From Clostridia bacterium (lineage in GTDB: Bacteria > Bacillota > Clostridia > Oscillospirales > CAG-382), in the NCBI GenBank assembly GCA_017629175.1, contig JAGBXS010000049.1, forward strand, positions 1-48,323: a DNA stretch of 48,323 nt, read 5' to 3'. Positions 26,386 to 34,263 of this stretch are shown piece after piece; within the stretch, counting starts at the first letter, position 1; every line of letters begins with the position of its first letter. Below the pieces are notes generated by a model. The model had not been told where the DNA came from. It saw only the letters and a list, made by a program, of their open reading frames with translations, and searched no databases. A program made the position numbers and the translations under genes.

Positions 26386-27166
26386 GATTTCGCACCCCTT
26401 CCCACATGATTACGGCGGCGGCAATAGAGGCGTTCAAGCTTTCAGCGGCATCGGTCATGGGAATCAGTACACCGCTGTCGCAAGCGTCCAGCAGCTCTTG
26501 GGAAATTCCCTGCCCCTCGTTACCGATAACAAACAGATCCCGCTCACCTACGGAGAAGCTTCCCAGCATACAGCTCTTCTCGCTCAAGGCCGCGGCGTAG
26601 GTATGTCTGCCGGTACCATGAAAAGAACGCACAAAAGAAACGGGATCCTTGCACAGATACGTGTTCCGCGAAAAGAGTGTGCCCATAGTGGCACGCACCG
26701 TTTTGGAAGCGTAGACATCGGCACAGTCCGCAGAAAGAACCACGGACCAGCCCAACGCGGCGGCGGTACGAAGAACGGTGCCTACGTTGCCATTGTCGCG
26801 AAGGGATTCCAGAAACAGAACCCGGCCGGGAACCTCAGATGCCTCCGAAACCTCACGGACACAGGACAAATAAGAGGATACCGTTAAGATCCCTTGCGGC
26901 GCTTGCTCCGTGGACAGTTTTGCAAAAACTGCATCGGGTACGGAACATAAGATCTCCTCCGGAAGGGAGGAAAGGAGGGGGCGATACTTCTTCATCGCTT
27001 CGTCGGTAAAAAAGACAGTATGGGGCGTGTGACCGAAACGAAGATACTCCTCCAGCAAATGGGCGCCCTCGAAAAAGAACAGTTTCTCCTCCTCGCGGTG
27101 CTTACGGGACGTAAGCTTGCCAACTCGTACCACCAACGGATTACTTCTGGATTCAATTCTCTTCAC
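26378..27166 (-). CDS. TrmH/SpoU family RNA 2'-O-methyltransferase
   Basis: A SPOUT-fold RNA methyltransferase, probably acting on rRNA. The 262 residues show the N-terminal substrate-binding domain (KRIESRSNPLVVRVGKL) and the three SpoU motifs: DNGNVGTVLRTAAALG, VIGNEGQGIS and IPMTDAAESLNASIAAAVIMWE. The open frame begins at an ATG at 27202, but that lies within about 10 nt of the expected transcription start and has no ribosome site. The GTG at 27164-27166 has AGAAGG 7 nt upstream and is chosen. First gene of the long unit ending at rdgB. Confidence 0.9.
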   Translation of the reverse strand: MKRIESRSNPLVVRVGKLTSRKHREEEKLFFFEGAHLLEEYLRFGHTPHTVFFTDEAMKKYRPLLSSLPEEILCSVPDAVFAKLSTEQAPQGILTVSSYLSCVREVSEASEVPGRVLFLESLRDNGNVGTVLRTAAALGWSVVLSADCADVYASKTVRATMGTLFSRNTYLCKDPVSFVRSFHGTGRHTYAAALSEKSCMLGSFSVGERDLFVIGNEGQGISQELLDACDSGVLIPMTDAAESLNASIAAAVIMWEGVRNRA

Positions 27167-27217
27167 GGAGACACCTTCTTTCTTGCAAAACAAAAAATCC
27201 ATACCATAATAATATAT

Positions 27218-27246
27218 AATATAGTACAGATTTTTTGAATTGTCAA
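27218..27246 (-). promoter_or_regulatory. Promoter of the trmH-like/dprA/topA/.../rdgB unit
   Basis: Minus strand: TTGACA, 17 bp, TATATT. The -35 overlaps the stop codon of prmC, so the start of this roughly 11-kb unit is embedded in the end of the preceding gene. The leader before the GTG start is about 45 nt. Confidence 0.85.
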
Positions 27247-28091
27247 CCTCTTTTTGCTAAAACGACACGATCATTTTTTGAATAATCCTTCAAAACGGCT
27301 ACGCTGTAACCCGCATCCTCAAGTATACGGGAAACATCTTCCGCTTGATCGTATCCGATCTCAAAGAGCAAAATACCATCCGGCTTTAACAAAAGCGGAG
27401 CATACGCAACGATGGCGCGGTAATAACGCAAGCCGTCTTCCCCGCCGTCCAAAGCGGTATGTGGCTCATACTGCACCTCGGTGGAAAGCATATCGATCAC
27501 ATCGGTGGGAATGTAAGGCGGGTTGGAGACCAAAAGATCGAACTGTCTGCCCGCCTTGATGGCAAGTGCCGCATATTCGTCGGGATCCAACACGTCAAAG
27601 CGAAGCACCTCAACGTTGGGACAAGGATCCAGATTACGGATGGTATAGGGCAAGGCCTTGCGGGAAAGCTCCAGAGCATAGCCCTTGCAATCCGTCAGAT
27701 TGGCACCGATGGCACGGGAGATACAACCGCTTCCGCTGCACAGATCGGCAAAAAGATCTCCGGGCTGTAAAATCTTCAACGCGGTTTCTACCAAAAGCTC
27801 GGTGTCACTGCGGGGGATGAAAACGCCCTCTCCCACAAAAATATCCTGCCCGAAGAAGCAACAGCTTCCCAGGATGTACTGGATGGGCTTACCGTAAGAA
27901 AGCTCCTTGATGGCCTTGCCGCAGAACTCCTCGGATTCCTCGGACATCTCTTCGTCCAGGACGGAAAGCATCGTGCCCATATCCGTCTCCAAGGCGGCAC
28001 AAAGCATCAGATCTGCGATGGCAACACCTTCCTCGGGATTCATCTCCGTCAGAATATCACGGAGTCTCGTTCTGTATTCCCTCACCAGCAT
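27243..28091 (-). CDS. prmC: Release factor glutamine methyltransferase PrmC (HemK)
   Basis: Methylates the GGQ glutamine of peptide chain release factors. The 282 residues have an N-terminal helical domain, the linker LGSCCFFGQDIFVGEGVFIPRSDTE, a SAM-binding loop DLCSGSG (116-122) and the catalytic NPPY at 190-193. A GGAGG site lies 9 nt before the ATG at 28089-28091. It overlaps the DUF1385 gene by 35 nt. The usual partner prfA is not between them; it may lie elsewhere. Confidence 0.95.
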   Translation of the reverse strand: MLVREYRTRLRDILTEMNPEEGVAIADLMLCAALETDMGTMLSVLDEEMSEESEEFCGKAIKELSYGKPIQYILGSCCFFGQDIFVGEGVFIPRSDTELLVETALKILQPGDLFADLCSGSGCISRAIGANLTDCKGYALELSRKALPYTIRNLDPCPNVEVLRFDVLDPDEYAALAIKAGRQFDLLVSNPPYIPTDVIDMLSTEVQYEPHTALDGGEDGLRYYRAIVAYAPLLLKPDGILLFEIGYDQAEDVSRILEDAGYSVAVLKDYSKNDRVVLAKRG

Positions 28092-29139
28092 TGGCTTCTT
28101 CCTCCGTTTTCTTTGCTTCTTCTTTCTTCTTCAGATATTCTGATTCGTAAGGAATCTCAAACTCCGCAAACTCCTCGTGGAGAGCGGATTTGGTAGCAAC
28201 GATAGCGACCTCGATCATATCGTCATCAGGCTCACGGGTGGTAATACGCTGCATCCAAAGACCGGGTGCGGCCAAAAAACGAACAAACGCGTTATCGTGC
28301 TTACCCGCAAAGCGAATAAACTCATAGCCCAAGCCGACGCAGACCGGCAACAGCAAAAGCTTTAACAGCACGCGAAGCCAGCCCCACACGTTGGGAATAA
28401 AGGCAATGGAAACGATGATGGACAGGAAAACCATAACGAACATAAAGGAGGTCCCGCATCTGGGATGGAAGCGGCTCTGCTTACGAACGTTTTCCACGGT
28501 CAGCTCCAAGCCTGCCTCGTAGCAGAAGATGGTTTTATGCTCTGCACCATGGTACATATAGACGCGGCGGATCTCTTTCATCAAGGAGGTGAAATATAGA
28601 TATCCGATGAAGATCAAGACCTTCAAAACGCCTTCCACCAGGCACTTCAGACGGTTCATCCAGAAGTCGCCGTCCAGCTCCTCGGGGAAGATCAAATTGG
28701 TCACGAAGGCGGGCAGAGCAATGAAAAGCCCCATTGCCAAAAGGATGCCCAACACCATGGCGAAGCCGGAGACCACGTTCATAAGGTTTTTGCCGAAATG
28801 CTTCTCCAGCCATTTCTCAAACTTAGAAGGCTCTTCGGAGTATAATTCATCCTCCAAGCCCATCATTTCGGTGGAGGCCGACAGCGTGGAGAAAGAGAGG
28901 ATGAACATCTCGACCAAATTTACCACACCGCGGATCAAGGGGAGATCAAGGATCTTATATTTACTTCTTACAGTGGTAGAGGGCTGGGTACGCACGACGA
29001 TGGTTTGGTCATCTGTGCGGCGGACAGCCGTGGCCATCTGCTTAGGGGAACGCATCATAACGCCTTCCATAACCGCTTGACCGCCCACTTTTCCCAAGCG
29101 GGGATTCAAGGGGCAGTTTTTTTCTGCATTCTTTTTCAA
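28057..29139 (-). CDS. DUF1385 membrane protein (YqhQ-like)
   Basis: A 360-residue membrane protein of unknown function, conserved in Firmicutes and often beside prmC/prfA. The signature GGQAVMEGVMMRSP is at residues 19-32, with AEHKTIFCYEAG in the middle. Three to four hydrophobic segments are visible near 110-140, 155-175 and 220-265. The start is TTG at 29137-29139 with GGAAGG 7 nt upstream. The C-terminal 40 residues are charged (EYLKKKEEAKKTEEEA). Some relatives are annotated as metal-dependent enzymes without proof. Confidence 0.9.
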   Translation of the reverse strand: MKKNAEKNCPLNPRLGKVGGQAVMEGVMMRSPKQMATAVRRTDDQTIVVRTQPSTTVRSKYKILDLPLIRGVVNLVEMFILSFSTLSASTEMMGLEDELYSEEPSKFEKWLEKHFGKNLMNVVSGFAMVLGILLAMGLFIALPAFVTNLIFPEELDGDFWMNRLKCLVEGVLKVLIFIGYLYFTSLMKEIRRVYMYHGAEHKTIFCYEAGLELTVENVRKQSRFHPRCGTSFMFVMVFLSIIVSIAFIPNVWGWLRVLLKLLLLPVCVGLGYEFIRFAGKHDNAFVRFLAAPGLWMQRITTREPDDDMIEVAIVATKSALHEEFAEFEIPYESEYLKKKEEAKKTEEEANAGEGIQNETP

Positions 29140-29156
29140 AATTTCACCTTCCGTTC

Positions 29157-29185
29157 TTGCTTTTTTTATAAAGATGTATTATACT
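29157..29185 (+). promoter_or_regulatory. Candidate promoter of the RNHCP gene
   Basis: Plus strand: TTGCTT, 17 bp, TATACT. It points toward the gene at 29,276 and crosses the minus-strand promoter region. It would leave a leader of about 85 nt. Confidence 0.5.
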
Positions 29186-29214
29186 GTTGACGGGCAATCA
29201 ATATGCCTTTGCTT

Positions 29215-29244
29215 ATTATACTCTCAGTTGCACCCAAAAGTAAA
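29215..29244 (-). promoter_or_regulatory. Promoter of the DUF1385-prmC unit
   Basis: Minus strand: TTTACT, 18 bp, TATAAT. Exact -10, fair -35. It faces away from the RNHCP gene in a 136-bp divergent intergenic region. A second TATAAT at about 29,180 on the same strand lacks a well-placed -35. Confidence 0.65.
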
Positions 29245-29275
29245 GACTATTTGTAAATTTTTGTGAGGTTTTTTT

Positions 29276-29593
29276 GTGGAAACGAAGAGATTTACCAAAA
29301 ACGACAGCGGATTTATCTGCGGTCACTGCGAAAAAGAGGTTCCGCCCCTGGTATATTCCTCGAGAAATCACTGTCCGTATTGCCTGTGGTCTCTTCACGT
29401 GGATGAGCTTCCCGGAGACCGCGCCTGCGTTTGCCGCGGCTTGATGAAGCCCCACGCGGTATTGTCCCATCCCAAAAAGGGGTTCGTGATCACTCACAAG
29501 TGTACCGTTTGCGGTGCAGAAAAGAACAATCGCTCTCAGCAAGATGACGACATGGATCTTCTGATCCGCTTGACAAATCCTTACAACAGGTGA
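29276..29593 (+). CDS. RNHCP domain protein
   Basis: A 105-residue protein with the RNHCP domain: an N-terminal FTKNDSGFICGHC, the eponymous RNHCPYC, CVCRGLMKP, then ITHKCTVCG. At least eight cysteines occur in CxxC-like pairs, suggesting zinc binding. The function of the family is unknown. The start is GTG at 29276-29278 with GAGG upstream. It is the first gene on the plus strand and overlaps the following membrane-protein gene by 4 nt (GTGA), so the two are probably co-translated. Confidence 0.85.
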   Translation: METKRFTKNDSGFICGHCEKEVPPLVYSSRNHCPYCLWSLHVDELPGDRACVCRGLMKPHAVLSHPKKGFVITHKCTVCGAEKNNRSQQDDDMDLLIRLTNPYNR

Positions 29594-30657
29594 AAAACGT
29601 GAAAAACAAAAAAGAAATCTCCCCTTTCCTTTCCACTGCATATATGCTGGCATTAGGTCTTTTAGCCTGCTGTGCCGCCTTGACCATGCGGGCATCCGCC
29701 GGAATCTGGACCACGGTGCCCCTTTATCCCATTTGCATTGCGGCAGCATGCTTGCTTCCCGTTAAGCCCCGGCACAGAGTTTTATTCTTCGGCGGCATTA
29801 CCTTGTTCTTGAACTTAGCAGAAAGCACCCCTGCTGAAAGTCTGCCTTATCTTTTGGTAGCCTTGGGATGCATTATAACCGTATCCGTCGGCATGGCGCT
29901 GATCAAGCTGAAAAAGGTACGCACCTGCGGGGTCGGCATTCTCTTGATTTTGGGATACCTGGTATTTTCCTTCCTCTACATGGGAAATCCCTTCGTTGCG
30001 TTTGACAAGAGTGCGCTTTTAAACGAATATATCGACGCTCACTACGGCGACGGCAATCATTTTGAGAACGTACGCTTTGATCCCGTTTCCGGGTGCTATG
30101 CCGTCACGGCATACAACGAAAAGTTCCCCGCCGAGACCGCTGAGATCTTCTTATCCGGGGATACCGTCGTGGATCATTACAGAGATCTTGTGGAAGATCA
30201 GACCATGCGGGAGCATACGTTGAAGATCACCATGATCCTGCGCGAGGCTTTTCCCGCAGATTCCTTTACGGTGTCCGGTGTCAGGATCGAAGGATTCCTT
30301 GAGAGCGGCGAGAAATTCGACGCTTACGAGACCAAGGCGGATCCCAATAAAATCCATTATTACGTGGAGCTTATGGGAAGACCCAACTACGATAAGTATT
30401 ATGAGGGCGTTCAAAGCTACGCTACCGCCTTCTCCGCGATGAAAACGGAATTCGCTTCCGTCACCTATTTGTGCGGAACGGGTCTGCACTTCCGTGTCGC
30501 CATCGTTCCCGGAAGTCGAAACGGAATCTTCCCCACCCGAGAAAGCTTTGCGATCCATACCGTATCCCACCCCGAAAATCACTATTTTCTGAGAAAATAC
30601 GAGGATTGGAATCTTGCCAAGCGTATCGGTTCCTTCCCTCTTACGGAAGAAAAATAA
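29590..30657 (+). CDS. Unknown membrane protein with C-terminal soluble domain
   Basis: I do not recognise this 355-residue protein. The N-terminal 130 residues contain about five hydrophobic segments (near 14-34, 42-57, 63-78, 86-104, 113-132). The remaining 220 residues look like a soluble, possibly extracytoplasmic domain of mixed alpha/beta character with many aromatic residues. The chosen GTG start overlaps the RNHCP stop (GTGA); a GTG nine bases later is also possible. A strong terminator follows the stop codon, so the two genes form a complete unit. Confidence 0.8.
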   Translation: MKNVKNKKEISPFLSTAYMLALGLLACCAALTMRASAGIWTTVPLYPICIAAACLLPVKPRHRVLFFGGITLFLNLAESTPAESLPYLLVALGCIITVSVGMALIKLKKVRTCGVGILLILGYLVFSFLYMGNPFVAFDKSALLNEYIDAHYGDGNHFENVRFDPVSGCYAVTAYNEKFPAETAEIFLSGDTVVDHYRDLVEDQTMREHTLKITMILREAFPADSFTVSGVRIEGFLESGEKFDAYETKADPNKIHYYVELMGRPNYDKYYEGVQSYATAFSAMKTEFASVTYLCGTGLHFRVAIVPGSRNGIFPTRESFAIHTVSHPENHYFLRKYEDWNLAKRIGSFPLTEEK

Positions 30658-30666
30658 TCCAAAGCG

Positions 30667-30696
30667 CAAGCCGTGAAAATCACGGCTTGTTTTTTT
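30667..30696 (+). terminator. Intrinsic terminator
   Basis: CAAGCCGTG and CACGGCTTG pair perfectly over 9 bp around AAAAT, followed by seven T residues. It ends the RNHCP/membrane-protein unit, 9 nt past the stop codon. Confidence 0.9.
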
Positions 30697-30814
30697 GAAT
30701 ACCAAAAGAAACCACGGGCAAAAATATCTCCGGTGGGCAAGGTGACAGCAGCCCGAAAAATCACATATTCTGTTCCTGTGGGAGAATTCCCCGGAACGAC
30801 AAGGAGTGTTTCTT

Positions 30815-31225
30815 TTGAAAGGACAACAGAACAGCGGAGAACGCGGTGCTGTACGCCGCGGCGATATTTATTATGCAGATCTCAGCCCGGTAGTGGGTTC
30901 AGAGCAGGGCGGTATTCGGCCAGTTCTCATTGTGCAGAACAACGTGGGAAACCGTTACAGTCCTACGGTGATTGCCGCGGCAATTACCAGCCAGACCGGA
31001 AAGAATAAGCTTCCCACCCACATTGAGGTGCAAAGTCAGCTTTCCGCCGATGGCACGGGCAACGGACTTGCCAAGCGCTCCATCATTCTGCTGGAGCAGA
31101 TCCGAACCATTGATAAGCAAAGGCTCAAGGAAAAAATGGGACATCTGGATGACAGAACCATGCACATGGTAGACGAGGCCATCTCCGTCAGCTTTGGCTT
31201 GGGAGACAGCGGAACAACCGTATAA
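30815..31225 (+). CDS. MazF/PemK-type endoribonuclease toxin (EndoA-like)
   Basis: A 136-residue mRNA interferase of the EndoA/MazF group. [29 protein letters not shown] and [17 protein letters not shown] contain the conserved Arg and Thr of the family's active site; the C-terminal [12 protein letters not shown] is also typical. The frame is open from a GTG at 30806, but that start would abut the AAGGAG site. The TTG at 30815-30817 is 8 nt from it and is chosen. No MazE/EndoAI-type antitoxin frame precedes it. In Bacillus the pair sits behind alr; here alr is 4 kb away on the same strand. Confidence 0.9.
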   Translation: MKGQQNSGERGAVRRGDIYYADLSPVVGSEQGGIRPVLIVQNNVGNRYSPTVIAAAITSQTGKNKLPTHIEVQSQLSADGTGNGLAKRSIILLEQIRTIDKQRLKEKMGHLDDRTMHMVDEAISVSFGLGDSGTTV

Positions 31226-31230
31226 AACGG

Positions 31231-31260
31231 AAGCCCCTTTGAGATAAGTCAAAGGGGCTT
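31231..31260. terminator. Bidirectional terminator between convergent genes
   Basis: AAGCCCCTTTGA and TCAAAGGGGCTT form a perfect 12-bp stem around 6 nt. It lies between the mazF-like gene and the convergent DUF4855 gene, 5 nt from each stop codon. The plus-strand side is followed by T-rich sequence. Confidence 0.85.
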
Positions 31261-31265
31261 AGTGT

Positions 31266-33389
31266 TTATTTCTTTTTGCGGAAAAGCAAAACGACTATAA
31301 GTGAGGCGGCAACAGCCCATACAACGCACAAAAGAATCCACCACGGGAAGGAACTCTCGGCAGGCGTTGACGGCAAAGAAGTCTCTGCGGAAGGAAGATC
31401 CGAAACTGCGACTTCCTCATTCACCACGTGCAATACCAACGTATACTCCAAGGGTTTGTTTTGTCCGTCGGTAACAGAAAGCAAAATCTCAGCATCCCCT
31501 ACAAAGCCATCATCGGGAATGAAAATAATACTTTGTTTGGTGGCGGAGACCTGTGCTCTGCCGTTGGCACAAGAAACGACCTCGGCCTTTACATCTCCTG
31601 CAAAGGAATCCTCGTCAAAAACAGAAATCTCGATAGCGCTTCGCTCGTCGGAGGAAACGGTGATTTCCGAGGGAATATCGCAGTTGGGAGGAAGGTTTTG
31701 GTAAGTGCCCTTGATAAACGCATAAGTGATATCATACAAACGGCGGAGACGGCGTTGGTTGCCATTCTCTTGGGTCGCGTAGCAGAAATTATACAGCGTT
31801 CCCGGCCCCGCACCTTGATAAAAGGTGTGCAAGGCATCAATATATCCCGTTTGTGCGCCAACGTACAGATACCTCTCGTAGTTATAAGCCGCCGCTTCTG
31901 CGGTGGCAGAATTGTTAAAGAAGGATGGTTCGTTGGTCTCAACCTCTACGCCCAGATGATATTGCTTTGCGGCAGAGGCGAACTCCCAAAGCATCTCGGT
32001 ATCAAAATATGGACGGCTATCGGAAAAAGCCACGTTTGGCTGCATAACGGCCCCGTCAAAGCCCAGCTCCTGCCAATGATCAAATCCCGTCGAAAGATAG
32101 AAGGGATCAAACAAGACGGATTTCCCGCCATCCTCGATAGCTTGTGTTGCAAGTCGGGTAAATTCCGCCTCGTCCTCCGACCAGGAATAGTTCACCTCTT
32201 CGCCGTACCAATAATATCCCACCAGCTCAAGATGAGAGAAATTCGCGCTTTCGAAACGCTCTGTGACATATTGATCGTACCACTTGACGGCGGATGCACG
32301 TTCAGCAGGGGTGCGTGTGTAATCGTCCTTGCCATCTCCATCCAGATCGCCGAAGGCGGTCTTTGGGATCCCCGCATAGGGCATGGTAAGCAGCACGGGG
32401 AATTTGCCTTCGATGCCAAGCCGGGTATAGACCTGCTCTACCACCGAGTTCAAGGCATCCAGCTCGTAACCATCGGCAAACAGAAAATCGGTATAGTAGA
32501 TCCAATCGCTCATCACTGCGGCGGGGTATTTTGAGGTTTTTACAAGCGTACCGCCGGAGGGATAGGAAAAATTCGTAGAGACGCAGGGCACAAAAGCAAC
32601 GGCATCAAACATAGTGTCCTTAACATCCCCTTGGGCAGAAAGATATGCTACGTACGGCAAAAGCTCTTCCGCGGTATTTTGTGCCAAGGCTTTGTTCGAC
32701 GGATAATATCCGTTATAGATCTTGATGATGTCCGTGATGCCCTCCAAGGAGGAACAAAAATCGTTTTGCTTTGCGGGATCGGGGGTAACTTTTTTCTCAG
32801 TGCCGTCGGTTTTCTGACTGCCGTAGATTTCGATCTCGTCGCAGACGGTAAAAATATCACAGCAGAATTCCACACGAACGTATTTCGCGGCGGTGGGCTC
32901 TATGGTAAGCTTTGCATCATATCTTCTTGCAGAAGCATTCAAAGCAAAAGAAGGCTCTGCCGTTCCCAGAAGCTCCCAATTTTCGCCGTCGTCGGAAAGA
33001 TATAACTTCACGTAACGGGGAGCATAAAAGGCACTGCCCGCATTATGATAAAAGCCGGCGGAAAAACCTTCCACAGCCACCGGGGCATCGAAGGAAAACG
33101 TGACATACCGAGAACGTGAACGGAAGGTAGTGTACCATGCGGGATCACCGATACCGCCCTTGGCACGGATGCCGTCTGTCAGTTTTCCGGAGATTCCAAG
33201 CAAATCCTCGGTATCGTAGGATACACCATCCTCGGTAAAATTGGAATAGGAATGGGTAGTGGGAACACTGTTTTCGATGGTATATGCCATGCCTGCAACA
33301 AGGTTCGTTGCGGAAGCCTCCGCAGAACCCGACAAGGGCATACATAGGCATAAGAGAAGAACGGGGATCACGAGAAATTTTCGAAGCAT
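31266..33389 (-). CDS. Secreted, membrane-anchored DUF4855 protein
   Basis: A 707-residue surface protein. Residues 1-26 are a signal peptide. Residues about 27-190 look like an F5/8-type (discoidin) carbohydrate-binding fold: RYVTFSFDAPVAVEGF, RYVKLYLSDDGENWELLG, AKYVRVEF. Residues about 215-560 fit DUF4855, a TIM-barrel-like domain related to glycoside hydrolases (VGYYWYGEEVNYSWSEDEAEF, LFDPFYLSTGFDHWQELGFDG, GVEVETNEPSF). After a beta-rich segment, a C-terminal membrane helix ends in RKKK. An AGGAGG site precedes the ATG. It probably acts on cell-surface or dietary glycans; no catalytic residue is certain. Confidence 0.82.
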   Translation of the reverse strand: MLRKFLVIPVLLLCLCMPLSGSAEASATNLVAGMAYTIENSVPTTHSYSNFTEDGVSYDTEDLLGISGKLTDGIRAKGGIGDPAWYTTFRSRSRYVTFSFDAPVAVEGFSAGFYHNAGSAFYAPRYVKLYLSDDGENWELLGTAEPSFALNASARRYDAKLTIEPTAAKYVRVEFCCDIFTVCDEIEIYGSQKTDGTEKKVTPDPAKQNDFCSSLEGITDIIKIYNGYYPSNKALAQNTAEELLPYVAYLSAQGDVKDTMFDAVAFVPCVSTNFSYPSGGTLVKTSKYPAAVMSDWIYYTDFLFADGYELDALNSVVEQVYTRLGIEGKFPVLLTMPYAGIPKTAFGDLDGDGKDDYTRTPAERASAVKWYDQYVTERFESANFSHLELVGYYWYGEEVNYSWSEDEAEFTRLATQAIEDGGKSVLFDPFYLSTGFDHWQELGFDGAVMQPNVAFSDSRPYFDTEMLWEFASAAKQYHLGVEVETNEPSFFNNSATAEAAAYNYERYLYVGAQTGYIDALHTFYQGAGPGTLYNFCYATQENGNQRRLRRLYDITYAFIKGTYQNLPPNCDIPSEITVSSDERSAIEISVFDEDSFAGDVKAEVVSCANGRAQVSATKQSIIFIPDDGFVGDAEILLSVTDGQNKPLEYTLVLHVVNEEVAVSDLPSAETSLPSTPAESSFPWWILLCVVWAVAASLIVVLLFRKKK

Positions 33390-33415
33390 ATAGGTTCCTC
33401 CTCTCTGTTTTTTTC

Positions 33416-33444
33416 AGTATAACCCATTTTATCAAAAAAATCAA
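33416..33444 (-). promoter_or_regulatory. Promoter of the DUF4855 gene
   Basis: Minus strand: TTGATT, 17 bp, TATACT, about 25 nt before the ATG and just upstream of an AGGAGG ribosome site. Confidence 0.75.
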
Positions 33445-33494
33445 GCACAATCATCATGATTTTCCGCATACACTGAGCAACAGAGGTGTTGCTT

Positions 33495-34217
33495 ATGTTG
33501 AAGGGAAATCCCATTGCATTTTGTTTACCGGTGGAAGCTCCGGCTTTTTCCGTGGCAAAGGTTGATTCTGACCACTTTGTGTCAACCGATGGGCGGGAGA
33601 GGGTGTTATATCTTTTTTCCTCGCAGGGAAAGTTTACCGAAGGAATTCCCACCCCTCGGGTATATGAAACCGTAACCCCCATGGGAGACAAGGGCTATTT
33701 GGCCTTGGCGAGGTGCAACTGCAGACGGTTTGCAAACAGAGCGTACGTTCTAAACAGAGATTTTGAGGAGATCGGGTGTATGGATCTTTCCGCAGAGGAT
33801 CCCTGCGAAGCTTTGATTGACATTTACTGCGAAACCGACGGGACGATATTGGCGGCCTATGAAAACAGTTTGCGCAGGGTTTCACCGTGCGACAATCGGC
33901 AGGAGATTATGCGAAACAATATCGGCGTCCCTATTTTTCACGTTGCATCGGGAAATGAATTTATTGCTGTACATCACTGCAGTCGACGGGGAGATCTTTT
34001 AACGGTACGAACCTCCGAGGAGGCCATCTCGGGAAGCGTTTTGGGAAGATTGGTATTACGAGACCTTATTCCCTTGGAGAACGGTACGCTTTACGGACTC
34101 TTCGGCTTCCGCTATCGCTACAACTACTTGCTACCCGTGTACGCAGACGGTAAAATCACGTTACCTGCGGAAGAAGATCTGCTATGTTTTTTACAAAACA
34201 TCTCGCCTCGTTCTTGA
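33495..34217 (+). CDS. Unknown protein, possibly beta-propeller-like
   Basis: A 240-residue protein I cannot assign. There is no signal peptide or membrane helix. The sequence is beta-strand-rich with repeated short hydrophobic segments separated by charged turns (for example LYLFSSQGKFTEGIP, ALARCNCRRFANRAYVLNRDFEEIGCMDL, IYCETDGTILAAYENSLRRVS), a pattern seen in beta-propeller proteins. Seven cysteines are scattered. The frame is open from 33486, but the ATG at 33495 has AGAGG 8 nt upstream. The nnrD promoter overlaps its stop codon. The name beta-propeller is a guess from pattern only. Confidence 0.75.
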   Translation: MLKGNPIAFCLPVEAPAFSVAKVDSDHFVSTDGRERVLYLFSSQGKFTEGIPTPRVYETVTPMGDKGYLALARCNCRRFANRAYVLNRDFEEIGCMDLSAEDPCEALIDIYCETDGTILAAYENSLRRVSPCDNRQEIMRNNIGVPIFHVASGNEFIAVHHCSRRGDLLTVRTSEEAISGSVLGRLVLRDLIPLENGTLYGLFGFRYRYNYLLPVYADGKITLPAEEDLLCFLQNISPRS

Positions 34218-34242
34218 AATCCTTCACGGGATGTGGTACAAT
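34214..34242 (+). promoter_or_regulatory. Promoter of the nnrD-lipoprotein-alr unit
   Basis: Plus strand: TTGAAA, 17 bp, TACAAT. The -35 contains the stop codon of the upstream gene. The leader is only about 15 nt and holds the GAGGTG ribosome site. Confidence 0.75.
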
Positions 34243-34263
34243 ACTATCGCGAGGTGACGTAAA

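Noticed and set aside
30773-30796. Inverted repeat GTTCC...GGAAC before the mazF-like gene as an operator
   Set aside because: The arms are only five bases with imperfect inner pairing; chance is likely. It is mentioned only as a lead.
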